Assembly (NCBI GenBank): GCA_035560935.1
Contig: DATMYQ010000269.1
Coordinates: 1-8,994, forward strand
Reading direction: 5' to 3'
DNA: 8,994 bases
Origin: DATMYQ01 sp035560935
GTDB taxonomy: Bacteria; Bacillota; Negativicutes; Sporomusales; Sporomusaceae
Below, piece after piece: positions 1 through 7,434 of this stretch. The position numbers and the translations under genes are program-made. Position 1 is the stretch's first letter. Every line of letters begins with the position of its first letter. Under the pieces are notes generated by a model. That model made no database searches, was not told the DNA's origin, and saw only the letters and a program-made list of their open reading frames with translations.

Positions 1-80
1 AGCACAAAACACTGACTGATTTTCGGATTTTCTCAACCCGCCAAAGCCATTAAATCACTTCACTTCCACTCTATCAACGC

Positions 81-207
81 GACACACTCGACGTGTCTTT
101 TGATAAAAAGACGATACTAATACGCGTAATTTGAGTTTTGCGAAATGGTTCGCCCCCCTTAAACGCAGGGGGGAGGTTTCTATTGCGGGATTAAATTTTA
201 CGCAATA
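81..207. repeat. Cluster of inverted repeats downstream of larA
   Basis: The 264-base stretch after larA has no convincing gene but is dense in perfect inverted repeats: TATTGCG (181-187) with CGCAATA (201-207); CCCCCCT (153-159) with AGGGGGG (167-173); GCGAA (140-144) with TTCGC (149-153); GTCTTTT (95-101) with AAAAGAC (106-112); and GACAC (81-85) with GTGTC (93-97). The C6/G6 stem is the strongest and could protect or end the larA transcript, but no U-run follows it on the minus strand. The arrangement resembles dispersed intergenic palindromes (REP-like elements); copy number cannot be judged from one window. Bases 1-80 show nothing recognisable. Confidence 0.5.
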
Positions 208-264
208 ATAATCAATATTCCATGTGCTATCTTGGAACGCCGACATAGCACTCATCTACTCTTA

Positions 265-1536
265 TTAAGTGGGGTCTTTAACATAAGGGATGGTCAGTGG
301 TCCTAATGGCATAATGGCAATCCTTGCCTGTTTTCCATATTTAGCAAGCAACCTTGCTATATTTTCTTCAACACTGGAAATTGGTTTAAACATGGCCTTG
401 CGTACAATGTCTGGCTGCAACGTGGAATATAAATAGCAATCGGCTTTCATTTGCACCATGGCCTGCGCCTGTACCTGCCATTGATCAAATACAGAAAAAC
501 TTTCATCATTTATCATAGCAAGCAGTTCCTGAGGCGTATTACGCATCTGTAAAATTTTTGCGTAGTTTCCATGCGCAGGGACCCCATCGGAACACTCTGA
601 AACGCTAATAATACTGCCGCCTTTTTTTACAATCTGCGAAGCTGCACTCATTCCTTTGACGGTTTGGTATAAATTTTGATCCAACGGATAACCGGAGTTG
701 GTGGTAATAACAATATCAAAGGGAGCATCTACCGCGTACATTGCATGCTCCTTCACAAATTCACAACCAACCCTGTGAGCGGCAATAACATCACCCGCAA
801 AAACATTAGTGATTTCTTTTTTGTCATTCAACGTGACATTGAGCATAAAATCCGGTTTTGCCAGTAAACAGTTTTGAGTGGCAGCGTCTTGTAGAATATT
901 ACCATCTATCAAACCCCAAGTGCTGTTAGGATGACCAATCATCTTGGCATTATGAAAATCAAGGATTGTTTGTATACCGGCGATCCCCGGGTTTATGCCT
1001 TTGGGCCCGCCGGAAAAGCCCGCAAAGAAATGGGGTTCGATAAAACCCAATACTATTTTGCAGTCTGCCTCCACATAGGTTTTATTGAGATAGACCTCAG
1101 AGCCGTATGTATTAGTTCCTACCAGCACGAGTTCATCATTGTTGAAGGCATCATGATTAATTACCCTGACGGTATCGGCAATTTCTTGCCCCAGCATTTG
1201 GATCAGTTCGTCGTTGTTATTAGCACGATGGCTGCCAGTGCCATTAACGATAACAAAGTTTTCCCTGGGATGATCGACCAATTCTTCTAGAATCCATGGA
1301 ACCAGTTTGTGATTGGGCGTCGGCCGGGTGAGATCAGAAATAACGATGGCGATTTTCTCCTTACCCTTTACTAGCTCTTTCAATGGCAGCGTACCAATCG
1401 GTTCACGCAGCGCCTCTATAACCGCAGATTTTTCCTTTTGGAGTCCCGGCAAATTGCGTGGCTCAATCACAATGGCAGCTTCCGGAATGTTAATCGTCAA
1501 CCCATTTTTACCATACGCTAATTTCACTTGTTTCAT
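265..1536 (-). CDS. larA: LarA-family nickel-pincer-dependent 2-hydroxy-acid racemase
   Basis: Cytoplasmic racemase or epimerase of the lactate racemase family, using the nickel pincer nucleotide (NPN) cofactor to shuttle the C2 hydride. The 423-residue product matches the usual length. By comparison with Lactiplantibacillus LarA as I recall it, the key residues are in place: DLTRPTP (68-74, Asp68 and Arg71), GTGSHR with catalytic His103, EPHFFAGFSGGPK (167-179) with His169 and the cofactor-tethering Lys179, Ni-ligand His195, LYQTVK (289-294) with Tyr290, Gln291 and Lys294, and Trp353. It should therefore be active if LarB, LarC and LarE make NPN elsewhere; none is in this window. ATG 1536 has GGGGAGAGGGG 7 nt upstream; a GTG at 1560 would translate through that site. 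Family members also racemise malate, phenyllactate and other hydroxy acids or epimerise gluconate, so the substrate may be the compound imported by the neighbouring permease instead of lactate. Confidence 0.92.
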   Translation of the reverse strand: MKQVKLAYGKNGLTINIPEAAIVIEPRNLPGLQKEKSAVIEALREPIGTLPLKELVKGKEKIAIVISDLTRPTPNHKLVPWILEELVDHPRENFVIVNGTGSHRANNNDELIQMLGQEIADTVRVINHDAFNNDELVLVGTNTYGSEVYLNKTYVEADCKIVLGFIEPHFFAGFSGGPKGINPGIAGIQTILDFHNAKMIGHPNSTWGLIDGNILQDAATQNCLLAKPDFMLNVTLNDKKEITNVFAGDVIAAHRVGCEFVKEHAMYAVDAPFDIVITTNSGYPLDQNLYQTVKGMSAASQIVKKGGSIISVSECSDGVPAHGNYAKILQMRNTPQELLAMINDESFSVFDQWQVQAQAMVQMKADCYLYSTLQPDIVRKAMFKPISSVEENIARLLAKYGKQARIAIMPLGPLTIPYVKDPT

Positions 1537-1543
1537 AGCTAAA

Positions 1544-1554
1544 CCCCTCTCCCC
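1544..1554 (-). promoter_or_regulatory. Purine-rich ribosome binding site fixing the larA start
   Basis: GGGGAGAGGGG on the minus strand ends 7 nt before ATG 1536. It lies within the extension that would start at GTG 1560, so the ATG start is preferred. The 130-nt gap back to the chemoreceptor gene shows no clear promoter or terminator. Confidence 0.8.
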
Positions 1555-1666
1555 ATCCACGTTGATTCATACCTGTTTTAACTATCTCCAGTCACATCCG
1601 CTTCCACTATATCAAGGACACCATTACCTCCCGGGAAATGCAATGTTACCAAATATCCTATCATTC

Positions 1667-2512
1667 TTACATCTCGCGCATCGTCATATCTACCCGCCCA
1701 ATGTACTCGGCTACATCTTGCAAATAATTAGCTTGGGCGCCTGTTGTTTGCGAGTTTTGCTTTACACCTTCAGACATTTCTTTGATTACCCGCTCAATAT
1801 TAGTTAACAGCTGGCGTATTTCTTTTACTGACTGTGCAGAACTTGCGGATAACTTACGAACCTCCTCAGCAACGACGGCAAAGCCACGGCCGTGATCGCC
1901 GGCACGTGCCGCTTCGATGGCTGCATTTAGACCAAGCAAGTTAGTCTGATTGGATACCTCATTGATGAATCGGATTATTTTGTTTATATCTCCAACATGA
2001 GCATCTAAACTCTTGGCAGTTTCTTCCATCGAAGAACTTGTTGCGGCAATTTGCTGAGCTCCCGACGAAATCTCGCTGATATTCTCAGCGGCGTGCTTAA
2101 TCATATCGGCTACTTGGTTCAAAATAGCCTTTTTCTTCGAATCTTTAATTTCTTTCTCCACTTCATTTACAACCAGGATTGCGCCAAGTTTTTGTAGTGG
2201 CTCCATCATCACAGGGTCGCCTGTAATCCCGATAGCGACAATACGCCTGCCATTTAATACGACAGGACCTCCGTAACCAGGCAATGCACCTTGAATACTT
2301 TTCGCCGCTTCCTCCGTTAGTTTAAAATATTCTAATTCACCACTCATAATCTGTGCGGCTTTAGGATGCTTAAAACCTAGCCTCTCGGGAACAGTAGTCG
2401 CTATAATTTCTCCTTCTTCACCATATACGTGGACAGGTGTCCCTGTGATATTGTGAATAACACTAACGGCGCTTTCTGCTATATATTTTGGGACTTGATG
2501 TATCCATTCCAT
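1667..2512 (-). CDS. Soluble chemoreceptor with sugar-diacid-recognition-like sensor domain
   Basis: Cytoplasmic methyl-accepting chemotaxis-type protein of 281 residues, with no signal peptide, membrane span or HAMP domain. Residues about 8-120 resemble the sugar-diacid recognition domain of CdaR-type regulators: PVHVYGEEGEIIATTVPERL (26-45), a central GALPGYGGPVVLNGRRIVAI (75-94) and GITGDP (95-100). A short linker rich in Lys and Glu follows. From about 130 to the end comes a receptor signalling coiled coil whose hairpin tip reads NQTNLLGLNAAIEAARAG (188-205) followed by GRGFAVVAEEVRKLS (208-222), the CheA/CheW-contacting region. The ATG at 2512 has GAGG 8 nt upstream. It lies 220 nt after nifJ and 130 nt before larA, so it probably has its own promoter. 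Expected role: report an internal or imported hydroxy acid to the motility array. The ligand is inferred from the domain and neighbours only. Confidence 0.87.
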   Translation of the reverse strand: MEWIHQVPKYIAESAVSVIHNITGTPVHVYGEEGEIIATTVPERLGFKHPKAAQIMSGELEYFKLTEEAAKSIQGALPGYGGPVVLNGRRIVAIGITGDPVMMEPLQKLGAILVVNEVEKEIKDSKKKAILNQVADMIKHAAENISEISSGAQQIAATSSSMEETAKSLDAHVGDINKIIRFINEVSNQTNLLGLNAAIEAARAGDHGRGFAVVAEEVRKLSASSAQSVKEIRQLLTNIERVIKEMSEGVKQNSQTTGAQANYLQDVAEYIGRVDMTMREM

Positions 2513-2599
2513 AAATACAGCCTCGCTTTTTTGTGCATTTTACTATTTAATAAAGATGTCTGAAACCATAGTCGCTCTAGTGTCATAAGAAAGTTTGCG

Positions 2600-2660
2600 A
2601 GAACTTACACTTTATAATAGGTTACAAAGTGGTGCAAACCCTCTCACAAGAGTTTACACC
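2600..2660. repeat. Three copies of a GTGYAARYYCT motif around the chemoreceptor promoter
   Basis: GTGTAAACTCT (minus, 2659-2649), GTGCAAACCCT (plus, 2632-2642) and GTGTAAGTTCT (minus, 2610-2600) are related 11-mers. The first two face each other, so 2631-2660 can also fold on the minus-strand RNA into a 13-bp stem with three G-U pairs around GTGA. No U-run follows, so it is not a standard terminator of nifJ. It may be a regulator binding site for the chemoreceptor promoter. Confidence 0.4.
2611..2638 (-). promoter_or_regulatory. Possible sigma-70-type promoter of the chemoreceptor gene
   Basis: On the minus strand TTTGCA (2638-2633) is followed after 16 nt by TATAAA (2616-2611), giving a start near 2604 and a leader of about 90 nt to ATG 2512. 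The match is moderate. It is embedded among three related GTGYAARYYCT motifs, which supports a regulated promoter here. Confidence 0.35.
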
Positions 2661-2732
2661 GCTCTGCTGTTGATAAATTACTCCTTAAATAAGCCCCATG
2701 TATTTTTTTACAATCTTTGAAAAACAATTAAA

Positions 2733-5700
2733 TTACACTAACCCCACCAACCTCCGGTAACTTTTCAGCCTTTCCTTGGCGTCCTGTTCGGTTTTAGCGA
2801 ACAAAGCCTCTGCCATATCAGGGAATTGCTTTTGTAGCGATGAGTATCGCACTTCACCCATGAGAAATTCATGGAAACTCATTGTCGGTTCTTTCGAGTC
2901 GAGGACAAAAGGATTTTTGCCGCTGTCCTTGAGCTGCGGGTTGTAGCGGTACATTGCCCAGTAGCCGCAATCCACCGCCCGTTTAGCTTCCTCTTGGCTG
3001 CAACCCATGCCCATTTTCAATCCGTGATTGATGCACGGCGAATAGGCGATAATCAGGGATGGACCGGGGTACGCCTCGGCCTCGGCGATGGCTTTGAGTG
3101 TCTGTTTTTTGTCGGCCCCCATGGCAATCTGAGCGACATAGACATAGCCATAGCTCATGGCGATCATTCCCAAGTCTTTCTTCTTAGTCTTCTTGCCGCT
3201 GGCAGCAAATTTGGCAATCGCTGCGGTTGGGGTGGACTTGGAAGACTGTCCCCCTGTATTGGAATACACTTCTGTATCAAAGACCAAGACATTCACATCC
3301 TCACCCGACGCCAGTACATGATCTAACCCGCCAAAGCCGATATCATAGGCCCAGCCGTCGCCGCCGAACAGCCACTGTGACCGTTTGACCAGAAAATCTC
3401 GGTTTGCGTAGATGTCATTGAGTAAAGCATTGTCACCTTTAACCTGTTCCAGTGCGGCGATCAGCCGGTCGGCCCGCTCACGGGTCCCGGTACCGTTGTC
3501 TTGATTGGCCAGCCACTCTGCACACGCAGCGTTATACTCCTCACCCAATTTCAGTTGGGCCACTTGTTCGATTTTCTGTGCCAATTGCTTTCTCAGCTGC
3601 TTTACTCCCAGCATCATTCCCAGGCCGTATTCAGCGTTATCCTCAAACAGCGAGTTCCCCCAGGCCGGACCATGACCACGATGGTTTGTCGTGTACGGTA
3701 CAGAGGGCACACTGCCAGCCCATACGGATGAACAGCCCGTAGCATTGGCCACCATCATTCTGTCTCCATACAGTTGCGTAACAAGTTTAGCGTAACCGGT
3801 CTCCAGGCAACCAGCGCAGGCGCCAGAGAATTCAAGCAGGGGCTGTTCAAACTGACTGCCCTTCACAGTAAATGGGTTCATCGGGTTCTTCTTTGGTGAC
3901 AGGCTGATGGCATACTCCCATAGGGCATCCTGATCCATTTGGGTAGCCAAAGGCTTCATGACCAAGGCCTTCTCCTTTGCGGGACACACTTCGGCACAAT
4001 TGCCGCAGCCGGTGCAGTCATGGGGAGAAATAGCCAGGCGAAACTGTAGAGGTTGGGCTCCCAAGGCTGGTTTAACATTAAATCCCTCCGGCGCCACAGC
4101 CAATTCGCTCTCATTCACCAAGATCGGACGGATCGTGGCATGAGGACAGACGTAAGAGCATTGATTGCATTGGATACATTTGTCCGCCGCCCATTCCGGC
4201 ACATTGATGGCAACACCTCGCTTTTCATAGGCAGATGTACCTAGAGGGAAGGTTCCATCTTCCTGGCCAAGGAAGGCACTGACAGGAAGGTTATTCCCTT
4301 CTTGGCGATTCATTGGCAAAAGAATATTCGTAACGAACGAAGAAATTTCTTTCTGGATTTCGCTGCTACAGGCGCAAGCGAAATGGATCTGATCAGAGAT
4401 AGTATCCATTGCCATTTTCCAGGACTCTGGCACTTGCACTTTAATGATAGCCTCCATACCTTGGTCAATGGCAGCGTTGTTCCTTTCGATAATTTCATTG
4501 CCTTTATTGCCATAAGAGTTGATCACCGAGTCTTTGAGATATTTGGCAGCTTTCTCTTGCGGGATAATATTTGCCAGTTTAAAGAAGGCTGACTGCATGA
4601 TCATATTGAACCGACCGCCGAGTCCCAAGTTCTGGGCAAGGTTCACTGCGTTGAGTGTGTAGAATTGGATATTCTTCTCGGCGATGTACCGTTTCATGCT
4701 GCTCGGCAGTTTTTTATCAAGTTCCTCAACGGACCAGTTGGTGTTCAGCAGGAAGGTTCCGCCTGTTTTCAAACCATCCAGGAGATCGTACTTGTCCACA
4801 TAGGACTGTTGAGAGCAGGCGATGAAGTCGGCCTTGTTGATAATATACGGCATCTTGATCTCTTTATCGCCAAAACGCAGATGAGAAACGGTAATCCCGC
4901 CTGACTTTTTGGAGTCATAGGCGAAATAAGCCTGAGCATACATGTCAGTTTTATCGCCGATGATTTTAATCGCGCTCTTGTTGGCCCCGACGGTACCATC
5001 GGCACCCAGTCCCCAGAATTTACAGGCTTTCGTCCCGATAGCAGTGGTGTCAATATCAATACCCAACGGAAGCGATGTATGATTGACGTCATCGTTAATC
5101 CCCACGGTAAAGTTGTCTTTGGGCTGTGGCTGTTTGAGATTTTCAAACACGCCATGAATATGCGCCGGGATGATATCTTTTCCCCCTACGCCGCAGCGTC
5201 CGCCTACGATGATGGGTTGCCATACTTTGCCGTAGAAGGCTGTTTTAACATCCAGATAGATCGGTTCCGCTTGGGCTCCCATCTCTTTGGTTCGATCAAG
5301 GACTGCAATCTTGTTGACAGTTTTGGGGATATACTTGAAGAAATGCTCCACGGAAAAAGGACGATAGAGATGGATGTTGAGAAGACCGACCTTTTCCCCC
5401 TGAGCATTGAGGTAATCCACCGTTTCTTCGATCGTCTGACACATTGATCCCATGGCGATGATCAGGCGCTCCGCGTCTGGGGCTCCGTAATAATTGAACA
5501 GATGGTATTCCCTGCCCGTGAGTTTAGAGATTTTTTCCATATAGCCTTCTACGATGTTCGGCAGTTCTTGCCAGTAACGGTTAGACACTTCCCTCTGCTG
5601 GAAGTGGATATCGGAATTCTGCACGGTCCCGCGCAACACCGGATGATCGGGGTTGAGAGCGCCGCGACGGAAGGCGTTCACGGCGTCGCGGTCTAGGAGG

Positions 5701-6287
5701 TTGGCCAGATCGTCATAACCTAGCACCTCAATTTTTTGGACTTCGTGCGAGGTTCTAAAGCCGTCAAAAAAATTGAGAAACGGTACTCTTCCCTTGATTG
5801 CGGATAGGTGGGCCACTGCCGTCAAGTCCATGACTTGCTGTACACTGCTTTCGGCTAACAGGGCAAAGCCGGTTTGTCGGGTGGCCATGACGTCGGAGTG
5901 ATCGCCGAAAATACTGATAGCATTGGCACCGACGACGCGGGCACTGACGTGAAATACGCCGGGTAACAGCTCGCCGGCGATTTTATACATATTGGGAATC
6001 ATGAGCAACAGACCTTGGGAGGCTGTATAAGTGGTGGTCAGGGCTCCAGCCTGGAGGGAACCGTGTACCGCTCCGGCAGCTCCGCCTTCGGACTGCATTT
6101 CCACAACCTCTACAGTCTGGCCAAAAATATTCTTTTTCCCTTGAGCTGCCCAGTCATCCACATGCTCTGCCATATCAGATGACGGTGTAATCGGGAATAT
6201 GGCCGCTACATCGGTAAATGCGTACGAAATGTGCGCCGCTGCCGTATTGCCGTCCATGGTTTTCATTACTTTCTTTATTTTTGCCAT
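2733..6287 (-). CDS. nifJ: Pyruvate:ferredoxin (flavodoxin) oxidoreductase, one-piece type
   Basis: Cytoplasmic enzyme converting pyruvate, CoA and oxidised ferredoxin to acetyl-CoA, CO2 and reduced ferredoxin. All domains of the homodimeric type are present in 1184 residues: an N-terminal pyruvate-binding domain (MDGNTAAAH at 11-19, FPITPSS at 31-37, and YTASQGLLLMIPNMYKIAGE a little further on); a middle domain with GLGADGTVGANKSAIKIIGD near 430; a two-cluster ferredoxin insert with CIQCNQCSYVCP near 705 and CTGCGNCAEVCP near 755; and a C-terminal thiamine-diphosphate domain with CAGCLETG near 822, GDGWAYDIGFGG near 975, VYSNTGGQSSKSTPTA and SPCINHG. The proximal-cluster cysteines are intact. 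ATG 6287 is chosen because AGAGGAG lies 9 nt upstream; a TTG at 6311 would add eight residues that translate through this ribosome site. It sits 150 nt behind the permease gene and probably has its own control. It may serve central metabolism or pyruvate released by the upstream enzyme. Confidence 0.97.
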   Translation of the reverse strand: MAKIKKVMKTMDGNTAAAHISYAFTDVAAIFPITPSSDMAEHVDDWAAQGKKNIFGQTVEVVEMQSEGGAAGAVHGSLQAGALTTTYTASQGLLLMIPNMYKIAGELLPGVFHVSARVVGANAISIFGDHSDVMATRQTGFALLAESSVQQVMDLTAVAHLSAIKGRVPFLNFFDGFRTSHEVQKIEVLGYDDLANLLDRDAVNAFRRGALNPDHPVLRGTVQNSDIHFQQREVSNRYWQELPNIVEGYMEKISKLTGREYHLFNYYGAPDAERLIIAMGSMCQTIEETVDYLNAQGEKVGLLNIHLYRPFSVEHFFKYIPKTVNKIAVLDRTKEMGAQAEPIYLDVKTAFYGKVWQPIIVGGRCGVGGKDIIPAHIHGVFENLKQPQPKDNFTVGINDDVNHTSLPLGIDIDTTAIGTKACKFWGLGADGTVGANKSAIKIIGDKTDMYAQAYFAYDSKKSGGITVSHLRFGDKEIKMPYIINKADFIACSQQSYVDKYDLLDGLKTGGTFLLNTNWSVEELDKKLPSSMKRYIAEKNIQFYTLNAVNLAQNLGLGGRFNMIMQSAFFKLANIIPQEKAAKYLKDSVINSYGNKGNEIIERNNAAIDQGMEAIIKVQVPESWKMAMDTISDQIHFACACSSEIQKEISSFVTNILLPMNRQEGNNLPVSAFLGQEDGTFPLGTSAYEKRGVAINVPEWAADKCIQCNQCSYVCPHATIRPILVNESELAVAPEGFNVKPALGAQPLQFRLAISPHDCTGCGNCAEVCPAKEKALVMKPLATQMDQDALWEYAISLSPKKNPMNPFTVKGSQFEQPLLEFSGACAGCLETGYAKLVTQLYGDRMMVANATGCSSVWAGSVPSVPYTTNHRGHGPAWGNSLFEDNAEYGLGMMLGVKQLRKQLAQKIEQVAQLKLGEEYNAACAEWLANQDNGTGTRERADRLIAALEQVKGDNALLNDIYANRDFLVKRSQWLFGGDGWAYDIGFGGLDHVLASGEDVNVLVFDTEVYSNTGGQSSKSTPTAAIAKFAASGKKTKKKDLGMIAMSYGYVYVAQIAMGADKKQTLKAIAEAEAYPGPSLIIAYSPCINHGLKMGMGCSQEEAKRAVDCGYWAMYRYNPQLKDSGKNPFVLDSKEPTMSFHEFLMGEVRYSSLQKQFPDMAEALFAKTEQDAKERLKSYRRLVGLV

Positions 6288-6296
6288 AAGATAATT

Positions 6297-6303
6297 CTCC
6301 TCT
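6297..6303 (-). promoter_or_regulatory. Ribosome binding site fixing the nifJ start
   Basis: AGAGGAG on the minus strand, 9 nt before ATG 6287. It lies inside the extension that would follow from the TTG at 6311, so the ATG is the better start. Confidence 0.85.
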
Positions 6304-6331
6304 GCCTTCAAATATCATATTGCGTTTGTTT

Positions 6332-6348
6332 TATTGTACTCTACAATA
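6332..6348. promoter_or_regulatory. Perfect-armed palindrome upstream of nifJ, candidate operator
   Basis: TATTGTACTCTACAATA has 7-bp perfect arms around a 3-nt centre and lies 45-61 nt before the nifJ ATG. The minus-strand right arm contains TACAAT (6338-6333), a good -10 hexamer, although no convincing -35 lies 16-18 nt upstream. The TTGTA/TACAA shape resembles operators of FadR-type GntR regulators and is loosely like Rex sites. The regulator is not identifiable from this window. Confidence 0.45.
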
Positions 6349-6365
6349 CGTAAGGTATTAGATAT

Positions 6366-6395
6366 AAGAGGTACCTCCAACTAGAGATACCTCCC
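6366..6395 (-). terminator. Hairpin between permease gene and nifJ, possible (leaky) terminator
   Basis: On the minus strand GAGGTATCTC, loop TAGTTG, then GAGGTACCTC form a 10-bp stem with one U-G pair, extended by two further G-U pairs to 12 bp. It lies about 45 nt downstream of the permease stop codon. The bases that follow (TTATATCT) are U-rich but contain no clean U run, so termination is likely to be partial. Alternatives are an mRNA-stabilising 3' end for the upstream operon or an operator for nifJ. Confidence 0.5.
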
Positions 6396-6437
6396 TTGTA
6401 ATATAAACTTGAATTATCCTTTTTAAAGGTAATTTTT

Positions 6438-7406
6438 CTAACTCTGTACGGACACGGTCTCGTCTGCTTTTACTCGCTTAGCCCACCAAGCAGTGGCCAA
6501 AGGACATAAGATGGCAGTAACGATAACGCAAGTAGCCACGAGCATCGTCGCAGCGGGCGCTGCCGCTGCATAGGTTTTGTCGATGGCTGCAATTGCCGTA
6601 GGCACAGCAGCCGCATTACCGGCTGTCGTGGCGGCGGCAATCCCGGCAACACCATTGCCTCCGGTCAGTTTGTCGGCAACAATCAATGCGGCTCCGGTGA
6701 CAATAACCACCGCGACGCCCATCATGAGGCCGAGCAGTCCAGCGCGCCAGACGGAAGCCAAATTCAACGTGTTGCCGAGTGCAAAGGCAAAGAAGGGGAT
6801 CATCACCGGAACGGCTTTAGAGAGGAAATCACGCATATCCCGGTCGAGGTTGCCAAGGAGCATGCCGAGGAGCAGCGGAGCGATAGTTCCGACAAAGGCT
6901 TGCCAGGGAAACATTGCCAGACCGGCAATTCCCAGCGTAACCATCGAGAAAAACGGACCCGACTCCAGGCTCATGACCGAATAAGCGGCCGCATCTTCCG
7001 ACTTGCCGAACTGTCCGAGCAGCGCCATATACATCCCTCCATTCGTATCGTTCAAGGCCGCCACAACAGCCAAAACCGATATGCCTGCGAAGAATCCGGA
7101 GTCAACCATCCCATTTGGCACCAAATAAGCTGTAAGATAACCCAGGACGGCACCGCATAGAAGCTTGGTCCCGAGAAGAGCGCCGCCTTTTTTTAAGATA
7201 TAAGGCGTGGCCCGGAGGTCAATCGTTGCACCGATACAAACGAAAAATACCGCGAGGATCGGCAGGGCGCCCGTCATCCAGGCACCAGTAAACGAACCGA
7301 AAAACTTCGCCGAATTGGGGAACAAGGTATTTATCACTGCGCCGAGTAACAAAGGAACCAGCATCATTCCACCAGGAATGCGGTCGATAGATTTCTTAAT
7401 TCGCAT
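6438..7406 (-). CDS. kdgT: KdgT-family 2-keto-3-deoxygluconate/sugar-acid permease
   Basis: Integral membrane transporter of the 2-keto-3-deoxygluconate transporter (KdgT) family, which carries KDG or related acids by cation symport. Its 322 residues are close to the enteric KdgT length. Diagnostic segments are the opening RIPGGMMLVPLLLGAVINT (9-27), GALPILAVFFVCIGATI (46-62), AALNDTNGGMY (116-126), SLESGPFFSM (146-155) and GNAAAVPTAIAAID (263-276). Roughly ten hydrophobic spans can be drawn (about 12-30, 44-62, 76-96, 103-118, 150-166, 170-186, 197-213, 219-245, 252-276 and 284-308), ending in a charged cytoplasmic-type tail. A strong AGGAGG lies 8 nt before the ATG. It is third in the operon with the UxaA-type dehydratase, so it probably imports that enzyme's substrate rather than necessarily KDG. 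The symbol reflects family membership, not proven specificity. Confidence 0.9.
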   Translation of the reverse strand: MRIKKSIDRIPGGMMLVPLLLGAVINTLFPNSAKFFGSFTGAWMTGALPILAVFFVCIGATIDLRATPYILKKGGALLGTKLLCGAVLGYLTAYLVPNGMVDSGFFAGISVLAVVAALNDTNGGMYMALLGQFGKSEDAAAYSVMSLESGPFFSMVTLGIAGLAMFPWQAFVGTIAPLLLGMLLGNLDRDMRDFLSKAVPVMIPFFAFALGNTLNLASVWRAGLLGLMMGVAVVIVTGAALIVADKLTGGNGVAGIAAATTAGNAAAVPTAIAAIDKTYAAAAPAATMLVATCVIVTAILCPLATAWWAKRVKADETVSVQS

Positions 7407-7414
7407 TGTTATTT

Positions 7415-7420
7415 CCTCCT
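7415..7420 (-). promoter_or_regulatory. Strong ribosome binding site of the permease gene
   Basis: A perfect AGGAGG lies 8 nt before ATG 7406, directly after an A/T-only tract (7421-7430) in the 28-nt gap behind the small subunit. It suggests efficient independent re-initiation within the operon. Confidence 0.8.
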
Positions 7421-7434
7421 AATTTTTTTTAACC

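Noticed and set aside
55..255. A 66-codon minus-strand open frame just after larA
   Set aside because: It has only a weak ribosome site, runs straight through the nest of inverted repeats, and its translation shows no domain-like pattern. More likely a chance frame over repeat DNA.
931..1290. A 119-codon plus-strand open frame inside larA
   Set aside because: Antisense to the conserved EPHFFAGFSGG core of LarA, with no independent evidence of coding.
2631..2660. Hairpin downstream of nifJ as an intrinsic terminator
   Set aside because: The stem can form on the minus-strand RNA, but it is followed by ACTTTGTAACC with no U-run, lies about 70 nt past the stop codon and overlaps a plausible promoter, so an operator role fits better.
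2871..3326. A 151-codon plus-strand open frame inside nifJ
   Set aside because: Antisense shadow of the thiamine-diphosphate domain of nifJ; its sequence is explained entirely by the PFOR codons. Other plus-strand frames within 3452-5696 are the same kind of artefact.
6288..6437. A riboswitch in the nifJ leader
   Set aside because: Apart from the simple hairpin and the 17-bp palindrome there is no multi-helix conserved core or known riboswitch signature.
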